Of a stretch of 64,000 nt of DNA, positions 1 through 7,819 are shown piece after piece. Position numbers and translations under genes: made by a program. Positions within the stretch are counted from its first letter, which is position 1, and each line of letters starts with the position of its first letter. The stretch is from assembly GCA_046263755.1 (NCBI GenBank), contig JBJYZC010000004.1:124001-188000 (forward strand). The letters run 5' to 3'. Below the pieces are notes generated by a model. The model was not told where the DNA came from, searched no databases, and saw only the letters and a list, made by a program, of their open reading frames with translations. This DNA comes from Lachnocurva sp029100405. GTDB taxonomy: Bacteria > Bacillota > Clostridia > Lachnospirales > Lachnospiraceae.

Positions 1-234
1 CTGATTCAACTTCTCCATCTTTTCTGTCGATGCGCCGATCATCTGTACAACGATCGTTACCGTACCGGCTTTGGCATCGTAATCGCAAATGGTGAGCGGG
101 ATCCTCTCTGACTCCTCATCTGTCCGTACGATGACAAACTGTCCCGGCAAACAAGACTCTGCAACCAACGGTGCTTCGACCTCCATGAGGAAGATCCGGT
201 CAGCCAGCATCTCCTTCTTTTTGATCAGGTACAT
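1..234 (-). CDS. NfnA/SudB-type FAD/NAD-binding subunit, N-terminal part (cut by window edge)
   Basis: Only the first 78 codons lie in the window. The product resembles the small subunit of NADH-dependent ferredoxin:NADP+ oxidoreductase (NfnA), also annotated as sulfide dehydrogenase SudB and related to PyrK. The motif LPGQFVIVR followed by IPLTICDYD is the start of the ferredoxin-reductase-type FAD-binding barrel. These cytosolic flavoproteins pair with a glutamate-synthase-like subunit (NfnB) for electron bifurcation; that partner would lie beyond the left edge. I chose the ATG at 234 because AGGAGG sits 8 nt upstream of it; the in-frame ATG at 240 is only 2 nt from the same site. NfnA versus PyrK cannot be settled from the fragment, though the sequence reads more like NfnA. 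Confidence 0.75.
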   Translation of the reverse strand, partial: MYLIKKKEMLADRIFLMEVEAPLVAESCLPGQFVIVRTDEESERIPLTICDYDAKAGTVTIVVQMIGASTEKMEKLNQ

Positions 235-289
235 ATCCATGTCCTCCTTTTTCCTTTTCCTATAATTCTCCTATACCCTTTTCATTCCC

Positions 290-1270
290 TTAGTTAAAAT
301 ATACCAGTTCTTCTTCCTTCGTGGCAGGTTTTTCTGCAGGTTCGATGGAAATCGGATAAAGAACCGGTCCTTTTCCTCTGTATTCCTTGGCAAATTCATT
401 TTTCAGCCTGGCTGTTAAATAGATCCAGGATCTATGTTTGATACTCGCGGAATCTTTGTATTTACACTTCATGCCGAGGAACTGGATATCCTCAACACAG
501 CAGGTCATGGCAAAACGGCCGGGTACGAAAGTACCGGGTTTTAATTTGCCCTTCCCCTCGGTTGGATTATAGACCAGAGCCTTGAAGGAAATGGTCTTTC
601 CGTCATATTTTTCCGGATGATCCATACAATCCATAAACCAGATCGCATAATCCGAATCTGTGATTTGAATTTCATCTTTTGAAATATCAAAAGGCAGTTC
701 TTCCGGATCATTGTCAATCGTTCCGTCTTCTCTCTCATAAACGATCTGGGCCGGACGATTGAAAGCTTTGATGGCGCCACGGAACTTGGACTTCTTGGTA
801 TCCTTCGTACAGCGATTGAAAATGATGACCTCGGCGTGAGAAAGCTGCTGCAGCATCATCTTCCGCATATTTAAGAGATACATCTCGAAGGTCCCGGCAT
901 CTACGGTTGCCAGGGACTGAACGATCATCCAGCCTTTCGGCCACTGAAAGCCACTCTCCGAATCATCATAAAGTTTATCAGTCTCCCAGGTACCGTTCCA
1001 CTCAATGAAAACTGCATCCGGCTGATAACTGTCTTCCAGCTTCTGAAGATTTTCTCTTGTAAAATCCTCTTTCTTTTCAATGGTGACGACCTTGGTATGA
1101 ACTCTTTCCAGCTTTTTCTCGTCATACTCTTCATCACCATCTTCACAACGGATGATGAGACCGGAATCCAGATCATCCCCAAAACCGTCATTGATCAGGG
1201 TCTCGGAAATAAGTGTTGTCTTACCGCTGTCCATAAAGCCGGAGAAGAAGTAAATTGGGACTTCTGACAT
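290..1270 (-). CDS. CobW/G3E-family GTPase with DUF1980-like C-terminal domain
   Basis: A 326-residue P-loop GTPase of the COG0523/G3E type, probably a cytosolic metal-handling protein. Walker A GFMDSGKT is at residues 11-18. The CxCC metal motif usual in COG0523 proteins is not present after switch I. The C-terminal third carries GRFAMTCC followed by a conserved FLGMK segment, which resembles the C-terminal domain of the TIGR03943/DUF1980 (YcgQ) family that accompanies zinc-responsive CobW proteins in Bacillus. The start has AAAGGA about 8 nt upstream. It lies 34 bp downstream of a second, His-rich CobW gene on the same strand, so the two are probably co-transcribed and may act on the same metal. 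The exact metal and client are unknown. The name is safe at family level only. Confidence 0.8.
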   Translation of the reverse strand: MSEVPIYFFSGFMDSGKTTLISETLINDGFGDDLDSGLIIRCEDGDEEYDEKKLERVHTKVVTIEKKEDFTRENLQKLEDSYQPDAVFIEWNGTWETDKLYDDSESGFQWPKGWMIVQSLATVDAGTFEMYLLNMRKMMLQQLSHAEVIIFNRCTKDTKKSKFRGAIKAFNRPAQIVYEREDGTIDNDPEELPFDISKDEIQITDSDYAIWFMDCMDHPEKYDGKTISFKALVYNPTEGKGKLKPGTFVPGRFAMTCCVEDIQFLGMKCKYKDSASIKHRSWIYLTARLKNEFAKEYRGKGPVLYPISIEPAEKPATKEEELVYFN

Positions 1271-1304
1271 AGGCTTATCCTTTCTATCTTAAAGTCTTAA
1301 AGTC

Positions 1305-2441
1305 TTATTGAAGTCCGAATACTTTCTCGACTTCATCTTCTTTGACATCCGTTCCGATGACAACCAGACGGCCGGTAACATCCGGTTCACCGCTTCGGAT
1401 CTCATATTCACCGTCAACCAGATCGAAGTAGATCCAGCTTCCGTCCTCAGCCGGAACCATTCCCTTGGAACGAACGATATAGCCATAGTCGTCGGTTTCA
1501 GAAAAAGCCTTCAAAGCCTTCTCAATGGTCTCACGGGTAAACTTATGGGGTGTTGTCTTGCCCCAGGTCGTAAAGATATCATCTGCGTGATGATGACCAT
1601 TGTCGTGATCATGCGAAGCATGATCATGACCTTGCGAAGCATGTTCGTGATCCATGTCGTGATCATGATCATGATGATCATGACCCTCAGCATGTTCATG
1701 ACCCTTGTCTTGATCATGCTCAGCATGATCAAGACCACAACAGCACCCTTCGCCATCATGATGATCGTGATGATGGTGATGATGGTGGTGCTCCTCTTCC
1801 TCTGCGTGGTGAAGCTCGGCAAGTTCCTGAACTTCCAGGCTGTCCTTACCCTCAATGGTCTTTTGGATGGTTTCGCCGGACAGTTCATCCCAGGGAGTTG
1901 TGATCACCGTAGCCTTCGGATTATGTTCCTGGATCTCTTTGGTGCAAAACTCCAGCATTTCCTGGTCTGCCTTCTGGGTACGGGAAAGGACGATGGTCGT
2001 GGCATGTTCGATCTGATCAATGAAAAATTCTCCGAAAGCCTTCATCTGTTTTCTGGCTTTCAAAGCATTGATAACGGTAACAAGTGCGCCCATCTCTACA
2101 TTTTCTTCTGCTTTTGCCACATCCATGACGGAGACCATAACATCAGAAAGCTTTGCTACACCCGATGGCTCTACCAGGATCCGGTCCGGATGATAGGTCT
2201 CTATGACCTCATGCAGGTTCTTGGTGAAGTCACCGACCAAAGTACAGCAGACGCAGCCGCCATTGATCTCTGATACGGTAATTCCGGTATCCTTTAAGAA
2301 ACCGGAGTCGATACCGATCTCACCGAATTCATTCTCTACGATCACAACCTTCTCGTCTTTATAAGCCTCAGCAATCATCTTCTTCATGAATGTCGTCTTA
2401 CCGGCTCCGAGAAAGCCGGAATAAATATCAATAGTAGTCAT
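1305..2441 (-). CDS. COG0523 metal-chaperone GTPase with long His/Asp-rich linker
   Basis: A 378-residue CobW/ZinG-type GTPase. Walker A GFLGAGKT is at residues 9-16 and the canonical metal motif CVCC at residues 63-66 (GGCVCC). The guanine-specificity region reads SRTQ instead of NKxD, as in many family members. Residues about 210-290 form a very His-, Asp- and Glu-rich stretch containing eight consecutive His and a CCC triplet, an obvious metal-binding reservoir. The CobW C-terminal domain follows. Family knowledge suggests GTP-dependent delivery of Zn (or Co/Ni) to a client in the cytosol. The start has GAGGA about 6 nt upstream. It is flanked by argS (58 bp upstream) and the second CobW gene, so it probably belongs to the glnS-argS transcription unit. 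No clear Zur operator is visible. Confidence 0.85.
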   Translation of the reverse strand: MTTIDIYSGFLGAGKTTFMKKMIAEAYKDEKVVIVENEFGEIGIDSGFLKDTGITVSEINGGCVCCTLVGDFTKNLHEVIETYHPDRILVEPSGVAKLSDVMVSVMDVAKAEENVEMGALVTVINALKARKQMKAFGEFFIDQIEHATTIVLSRTQKADQEMLEFCTKEIQEHNPKATVITTPWDELSGETIQKTIEGKDSLEVQELAELHHAEEEEHHHHHHHHDHHDGEGCCCGLDHAEHDQDKGHEHAEGHDHHDHDHDMDHEHASQGHDHASHDHDNGHHHADDIFTTWGKTTPHKFTRETIEKALKAFSETDDYGYIVRSKGMVPAEDGSWIYFDLVDGEYEIRSGEPDVTGRLVVIGTDVKEDEVEKVFGLQ

Positions 2442-2499
2442 ATAATTCCTCGATTCTATCTACGATCTGCAAAGGATATGAGTGCAAGACTCATTAGTT

Positions 2500-4269
2500 T
2501 TACATTCGTTCCGGTGCAGAGAATCCCAAGAGATCAATGCACTGCTCTAATACGCGGCGGGTCAGATCCAAAAGATTGATATAACTTCCCTGAACCGACT
2601 CATTCTCCTGACTTAAGATCCTGGTCTCATGGTAGAAACGGTTCAAGGCTTCTGCCAGATCATAGACATAGGCGCAGACCTTATGCGGAGCCATCTCCTG
2701 GGCTGCAAGGCGGATCGCCTGGTTGAAGCGGGCCAGGATCAGCATCAGATCCTTCTCACTCTCGCTTGCCGGCTCCTGAATGGAATATTCCGAAGCCTTC
2801 TTTCCGGATGCCTTATATTTATTCAGGATCGACTTGATCCGGACAATGGTATAGAGGATGTAAGGGCCGGTATTTCCTTCGAAGGCAGAGAAACGATCGA
2901 TATCGAAAATATAGTCCTTGGAAGCCTGGTTCATCAGGTCGCCATACTTAATCGCAGCCAGTGCAACCTGCTTTGCGGTCTTTTTGGCTTCCTCTTCGGA
3001 AAGGTCGGAGTTGGACTTGATCCTCTCATACATGCCCTGATTGACTTCATCCAGAAGCAGAGACAGACGCATAACACCGCCGTCTCTGGTCTTGAAGGGC
3101 CCGCCGTCTTTTCCGTTCATGGTACCGAAGCCGACGAAATCAAGCTCGGTATCCGGTCCGACGATGCCGGTCTTTCTGGCACAGCGGAAGACCTGAACAA
3201 AGTGCAGTTCCTGTCTCTTGTCTACGACATAGACGATCTTGTCCGGATGATAGTCTTCCATTCTCCAGACCAGAGTTGCAAGGTCTGTCGTATTATAGAG
3301 AGCTGCGCCATCCGATTTTAAGATCATACAGGGTGGGATCTCCTTCTTGTCGGAGTCTTCCTTCACATCAACGACCAGGGCGCCTTCGGATTCATAGGCC
3401 AGTCCCTTATCCTTCATCATCTTGACCATAGGGGCAATATAGGGCTGGGCGTCACTCTCACCCTTCCAGAGTTCAAAGGAAACATTCAAGCGCTCGTAAT
3501 TTTTCTTCAGATCCGCAACGGATACATTCAGAATATGAGAAAGGAGTGCCCGATAACCGCGTCTCCCCTTCTGAAGTTCTGCGGTAGCCTCCAGAGCTTT
3601 CTTGTGATATTCTTCATCTTCCTTGGACTTCTTGGAAGCGGTCGGATAGATTTCTTCGAGCTCACTGATCGTAAAGGGCGGCTCGGTCGGATAGTCTCCG
3701 TCATAATCCGGCTCAAAGTAAACCAGATCCGGTTTACGAAGCTTTAACTCTGTGATGATGAGTCCCATCTGGGTTCCCCAGTCACCAAGATGAATATCTC
3801 CGATGACACGGTTTCCGGCAAAGGCAAGGATCCTCTTGATACTCTCACCGATCACTGCGGAACGAAGATGTCCGACATGCAGGGGCTTTGCGACATTCGG
3901 TCCGCCATAATCGATCATAATGGTTTTCGGATTCGGCACCTTGTCTGCTCCGCAGCGCTCATGATCCATACGCATGGCATTGACATAGTCAGACAGATAG
4001 GCATTCTGAATTTTCAAGTTGATAAAGCCCGGCTTTACCGCTTCCACACTGGAGAAGACATTGCTTTCTTCTAACTGAGCTGCAATCTCTCTTGCGATCT
4101 CAAGCGGAGCCTTATGGTATTCTTTGGCAGCCGGCATCGCTCCGTTACACTGATACTCACAGAGATCCGGCCGGTTGGAGACGGTTACATTGGCATATTT
4201 GTCATCGTAGCCGGCTTTCACGAAGCCTTTTTTCATCTCATCTGTGATCAAATCAATTAATTCTTTCAT
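2500..4269 (-). CDS. argS: Arginyl-tRNA synthetase
   Basis: A 589-residue class I aminoacyl-tRNA synthetase that charges tRNA-Arg with arginine in the cytosol. The N-terminal ArgRS-specific domain runs to about residue 115. The HIGH-type signature is HVGHLRS near residue 136, preceded by GGPNVAKPLHVGH. A strict KMSKS box is not visible; the corresponding region reads FKTRDGG, as in many ArgRS. The C-terminal DALR anticodon-binding domain ends with the typical LLGFSAPERM. Length is normal for the family. The start is preceded by AAGGAAAAG at slightly long spacing. It sits between a VanZ-like gene and the CobW pair, all on one strand with short gaps. No T-box leader is present in the 47 bp upstream. 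Confidence 0.97.
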   Translation of the reverse strand: MKELIDLITDEMKKGFVKAGYDDKYANVTVSNRPDLCEYQCNGAMPAAKEYHKAPLEIAREIAAQLEESNVFSSVEAVKPGFINLKIQNAYLSDYVNAMRMDHERCGADKVPNPKTIMIDYGGPNVAKPLHVGHLRSAVIGESIKRILAFAGNRVIGDIHLGDWGTQMGLIITELKLRKPDLVYFEPDYDGDYPTEPPFTISELEEIYPTASKKSKEDEEYHKKALEATAELQKGRRGYRALLSHILNVSVADLKKNYERLNVSFELWKGESDAQPYIAPMVKMMKDKGLAYESEGALVVDVKEDSDKKEIPPCMILKSDGAALYNTTDLATLVWRMEDYHPDKIVYVVDKRQELHFVQVFRCARKTGIVGPDTELDFVGFGTMNGKDGGPFKTRDGGVMRLSLLLDEVNQGMYERIKSNSDLSEEEAKKTAKQVALAAIKYGDLMNQASKDYIFDIDRFSAFEGNTGPYILYTIVRIKSILNKYKASGKKASEYSIQEPASESEKDLMLILARFNQAIRLAAQEMAPHKVCAYVYDLAEALNRFYHETRILSQENESVQGSYINLLDLTRRVLEQCIDLLGFSAPERM

Positions 4270-4316
4270 TCTAATTCTTTTCCTTTTTTATAGATCTGCT
4301 TCTGATCTCATGCTGA

Positions 4317-4835
4317 TCAACTCAATGTTGTCCTTTGTAAGCCCCGCCGATAGAGAATGTTCAAAATCAGCCAGGACAGGAGAAGCCCCAGAAAAAGGCC
4401 GATGGAATCGATCATCACGTCTTTCCATTGAGCGGATCTCTCACTGATAAAGTATTGATGGAATTCATCCGATCCGGCATAGGCGATGCCAAGAAGAAAG
4501 GGTCGAAGCAAGAGTTCAATGTAAAAGCTCTTTCGCATGACATCCTTATTCTTCGATCGTATCCACTCCCGAAGAGTGAAAACCATGAGGATCTCCAGGA
4601 TCAGATATTCCGTCACATGAGCAGCCTTTCTTACCAGAAAGGATCGGAAGGCCAGGCTTGTGCCCGGCGCGATCCAGAGAAGAAAGCGATTGCCCAGGCG
4701 AAGAAAGATATTGGACAGGTCTGTCGATTCTTCTCCCGGCATGGATGACATGATAAAAATCAGACTCATCCATGCAATAAGCAGGATCAGAAAAACCTTG
4801 GCGCGGGTGCGCAGTCTGTAATGGTATCCTCTCAT
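4317..4835 (-). CDS. VanZ-like family membrane protein
   Basis: A 172-residue integral membrane protein with about four hydrophobic segments (residues about 12-32, 65-85, 100-120, 145-165). The FRKAAHVTEY-like stretch (RKAAHVTEYLI) and the DEFHQYF motif (SDEFHQYFISERSAQW) are typical of the VanZ-like/phosphotransbutyrylase family (PF04892). Family members are linked to teicoplanin resistance or are of unknown function; nothing here indicates a glycopeptide-resistance cluster, so a general envelope role is all that can be inferred. The start has AAGAAGG upstream, and the gene lies 11 bp after glnS and 47 bp before argS, suggesting passive inclusion in a tRNA-synthetase operon. Confidence 0.8.
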   Translation of the reverse strand: MRGYHYRLRTRAKVFLILLIAWMSLIFIMSSMPGEESTDLSNIFLRLGNRFLLWIAPGTSLAFRSFLVRKAAHVTEYLILEILMVFTLREWIRSKNKDVMRKSFYIELLLRPFLLGIAYAGSDEFHQYFISERSAQWKDVMIDSIGLFLGLLLSWLILNILYRRGLQRTTLS

Positions 4836-4846
4836 GTCCGGCCTTC

Positions 4847-6529
4847 TTAATTCTTCGCCGGGAGCTTATAGCTCGACTTCAAAGAAACAACACGATTGAA
4901 GACCAGATGATCCGGGCGGGAATCCCTGCAGTCAACGCAATAGAATCCATCTCGGACAAACTGAAAACTGTCATAAGCCTTGGCGTCCTTCACAACCGGT
5001 TCAATAAATGCATGCAGGACCGTCTTGGAATTCGGATTTACATTGACACTTCCATCCTCGTTATAAACGCCAAGCTCTTCATTTACGATATTCTCATACT
5101 GACGAACTTCTGCGGAAACTGCAGTCTCAGCATTGACCCAGTGAATGGTGCCGCGGACCTTACGGCCGTCCGGAGAATCACCACCCCGGGTCTCGGGATC
5201 ATAGTTGCAGTGAACTACGGTCACATTGCCGTTTTCATCGCTTTCGTAGGATGTGCAGGTCACATAATAGGCATTCATCAGGCGGACTTCATTGCCCGGA
5301 TAAAGTCTCTTATACTTCTTCGGAGGTTCTACCATGAAGTCGTCCGCTTCAATATAGACCTCACGGCTGAAGGGAACTTCACGGCTTCCAAGGGCTTCGT
5401 TTTCCTTATTGTTCGGAACGGTCAGATACTCGGTCTTTCCTTCCGGATAGTTGTCAATGACAAGCTTCAAAGGATGCATGACCGCCATCACACGGCTGTC
5501 ACGAAGCTTTAAGTCTTCACGGATACAGTACTCCAGTTCTGCATAATCGATGGAGGCATTGCTCTTACTGATTCCGGTCAGGCGGACAAAGTTCTGAATG
5601 GATTCCGGTGTGAAACCACGGCGGCGAAGGCCTGCAATAGATACCAGGCGGGGATCATCCCAGCCGTCTACGGTGCCATCTTCTACCAGGCGCTTGATAT
5701 AGCGCTTTCCGGTAATCACATTGGTGAGATACATCTTGGCAAACTCGATCTGTCTCGGCGGATGGGGGAAGCCGGCCTCACGAACCACCCAGTCATAGAG
5801 AGGTCTGTGATCTTCAAATTCCAGAGTGCAGAGAGAGTGAGTAACTCCCTCAATGGCATCCTCGATCGGATGGGCGAAATCGTACATGGGATAAATGCAC
5901 CACTTATCCCCGGTCCTGACATGAGACATATGGGCCACACGATAAATGATCGGATCTCTCATATTGATATTGGGAGAAGCCATATCGATCCGGGCACGGA
6001 TGACCATCTCGCCATCCTTATATTTCCCGGCTTTCATGTCGCGGAAAATCTGTAAAGATTCTTCAGCCGGCCGCTTGCAGTTCGGATCATCCTTTCCGGG
6101 TTCCGTCAGGGTGCCACGGTATTCTCGAATCTCATCCGCTGTCAGATCGGAGGCATAGGCCTTACCCTTTTTGATCAGATCTTCTGCGATCTCATACATC
6201 TTATCGAAATAATCGGACGCATAATGAACCACCCCGCCAAAGTCAGCGCCCAGCCATTCAATATCCTTCTGAATGGATTCTACAAATTCATTTTTCTCCT
6301 TGGTCGGATTGGTATCATCGAAACGCATATTGAAACGTCCGTGATATTCTTTGGCAATACCGTAATTCAAGAGAATAGACTTGGCATGTCCGATATGGAG
6401 ATAGCCGTTCGGTTCCGGAGGAAAACGGGTAACAACTTCACTGTACCTGCCCTCTGCAAGGTCCTTATCAATCTCAAGTTCAATAAAATTCTTCGTGCCG
6501 GTGATTGTTTCGGTAACTTCTGCTGCCAT
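4847..6529 (-). CDS. glnS: Glutaminyl-tRNA synthetase
   Basis: A 560-residue class I synthetase that charges tRNA-Gln with glutamine. The HIGH signature is in PPEPNGYLHIGHAKS near residue 38, and GWDDPRL near residue 290 is diagnostic of GlnRS rather than GluRS. The KMSKS-equivalent loop appears as VITGKRYIKR, a variant of the usual VMSKR. The C-terminal beta-barrel anticodon-binding half is complete (it ends in FNRVVSLKSSYKLP). Presence of GlnRS suggests direct charging of tRNA-Gln, although a GatCAB system elsewhere cannot be excluded. AAGAAGG lies upstream of the ATG. The gene begins a run of minus-strand genes (VanZ, argS, CobW). Confidence 0.96.
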   Translation of the reverse strand: MAAEVTETITGTKNFIELEIDKDLAEGRYSEVVTRFPPEPNGYLHIGHAKSILLNYGIAKEYHGRFNMRFDDTNPTKEKNEFVESIQKDIEWLGADFGGVVHYASDYFDKMYEIAEDLIKKGKAYASDLTADEIREYRGTLTEPGKDDPNCKRPAEESLQIFRDMKAGKYKDGEMVIRARIDMASPNINMRDPIIYRVAHMSHVRTGDKWCIYPMYDFAHPIEDAIEGVTHSLCTLEFEDHRPLYDWVVREAGFPHPPRQIEFAKMYLTNVITGKRYIKRLVEDGTVDGWDDPRLVSIAGLRRRGFTPESIQNFVRLTGISKSNASIDYAELEYCIREDLKLRDSRVMAVMHPLKLVIDNYPEGKTEYLTVPNNKENEALGSREVPFSREVYIEADDFMVEPPKKYKRLYPGNEVRLMNAYYVTCTSYESDENGNVTVVHCNYDPETRGGDSPDGRKVRGTIHWVNAETAVSAEVRQYENIVNEELGVYNEDGSVNVNPNSKTVLHAFIEPVVKDAKAYDSFQFVRDGFYCVDCRDSRPDHLVFNRVVSLKSSYKLPAKN

Positions 6530-6571
6530 TTTAAACCTTCTTTACTCTTTCTATCTATTGATGAAACATCT

Positions 6572-7498
6572 TTATTTCACATGGGTATGCGTGAAGAGAT
6601 GATCCTGACAATATTCATAATTGCCATTACACTTACTGCAATACCGGAAGGTCAGTTCCGGATTGGAAATATCTGTCCTGCCACAGATACAGCATTTATG
6701 ACGGGGTTTGGGACCGTCATCCTGTTTTTCCTTCTGGAAACCGGACTTAAAATTCCCGTAAGCCTTCTTGAAAGCCTGCCTTCTCTGTGCCTGGCGGAAG
6801 GAAACATGGTAAGAGCCCCTCGTAGACAGATAGAAGATCCAAAAGCTTAGGAAAGAAGCCAAAATTTCTACCACTCCACTGAATATTCCTGCAGAAATGT
6901 AACGGAACAAATCGATCACCGTAAAGATCACATAGACAATGGATAACCACTTCATCCGGATCGGAATGATGAAATAGAGCATGACCTGCATATCCGGATA
7001 GCAAAGAGCAAAAGCCAGAAAAATGGACAGGTTGATATAGTTCGTCGAAATAACCGATGCCTGCAATGCCATCATGGTTGATAGAGTAATGGCAGGATAT
7101 CCTTGTGCTGCATAGACGGCATAGAGAAGGAAAGAACCGATGATCGTAAAGAGAATTCCACTCCAGATAAAGACATTAAAGCGGAAGGTTCCCCAGGTTC
7201 GTTCCAGAACAGTTCCCAGCTGCCAGTAGAAGATCATCATGATGACACCGAAAATAAAATTGATGAATCCGCTTCCGAAAGGCGGGATCAGGACCCAGGT
7301 GATCAGCCTCCAGATCTGAGGAAAGGGAGATCCATGAATGATCTGATAAGGGTCCAGGGTCATGTAAGACAGGTAGGGTACCTTCAGGATCTGCTGCCCG
7401 AGGACAAAGAAATATCCCAGGATATAGCCGCCAATCAGATAATTCATCAGATGCCTTACGGCATATTTGCCAAATTTTCTTTCTAAATTATCCCACAT
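6572..7498 (-). CDS. Rhomboid-like multi-pass membrane protein with C-terminal zinc ribbon
   Basis: A 308-residue protein with about six transmembrane helices in the first 230 residues, laid out like the rhomboid fold (segments around IGGYILGYFFVLG, FIFGVIMMIFYWQLG, FIWSGILFTIIG). I do not see the rhomboid catalytic GxSG serine, so it may be an inactive rhomboid-like protein. The last 60 residues hold CCICGRTD ... YCSKCNGNYEYCQDH, a Cys/His zinc-ribbon-like tail predicted to face the cytosol. The ATG at 7498 is chosen because GGAG lies 7 nt upstream; an in-frame TTG at 7513 overlaps that site. The gene is the last before the divergently oriented activase gene. Function unknown. Confidence 0.7.
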   Translation of the reverse strand: MWDNLERKFGKYAVRHLMNYLIGGYILGYFFVLGQQILKVPYLSYMTLDPYQIIHGSPFPQIWRLITWVLIPPFGSGFINFIFGVIMMIFYWQLGTVLERTWGTFRFNVFIWSGILFTIIGSFLLYAVYAAQGYPAITLSTMMALQASVISTNYINLSIFLAFALCYPDMQVMLYFIIPIRMKWLSIVYVIFTVIDLFRYISAGIFSGVVEILASFLSFWIFYLSTRGSYHVSFRQAQRRQAFKKAYGNFKSGFQKEKQDDGPKPRHKCCICGRTDISNPELTFRYCSKCNGNYEYCQDHLFTHTHVK

Positions 7499-7634
7499 AT
7501 AGTAGCTCCACAAAAAATGAATACAAAATCATTCCTCATTATAAATTTCAATCCGATTCTTGTCAACGAAGACAGGGATTGCCACGCCTGTCCATAAGAT
7601 TTCTAAACAATCTCTAAAGAATGTCTGTTTTGGT

Positions 7635-7663
7635 TTGTATTTCTATCTCTTTCTTATTATAAT
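7635..7663 (+). promoter_or_regulatory. Predicted sigma-A promoter of the activase gene
   Basis: TTGTAT, a 17-nt spacer and a perfect TATAAT lie about 155 nt upstream of the activase start. The remaining leader (7664-7819) can form small hairpins around CCCTTGGCCCGAAAGGG, but I recognise no riboswitch in it. Confidence 0.55.
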
Positions 7664-7819
7664 GCTAAATCGAACGCGTGATCTTATCCGTATCCTCTTC
7701 GGGGCAAACGCACATGGTCCCTTGGCCCGAAAGGGAAAAGACAAGTCTCACGAGATTGACCCGACTGTCCGATCAAATGATTCGACAGAACTTGTTACTA
7801 TTAAGGAAGGATGACATTT

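Noticed and set aside
1308..2273. Plus-strand Met/Ile-rich frame opposite the His-rich CobW gene
   Set aside because: It is the complement of the His/Asp-rich coding region and contains no domain.
7664..7819. GGGGCAAACG and hairpins in the activase leader as a second c-di-GMP riboswitch
   Set aside because: The required GACGCAAAGC core and closing helix are absent.
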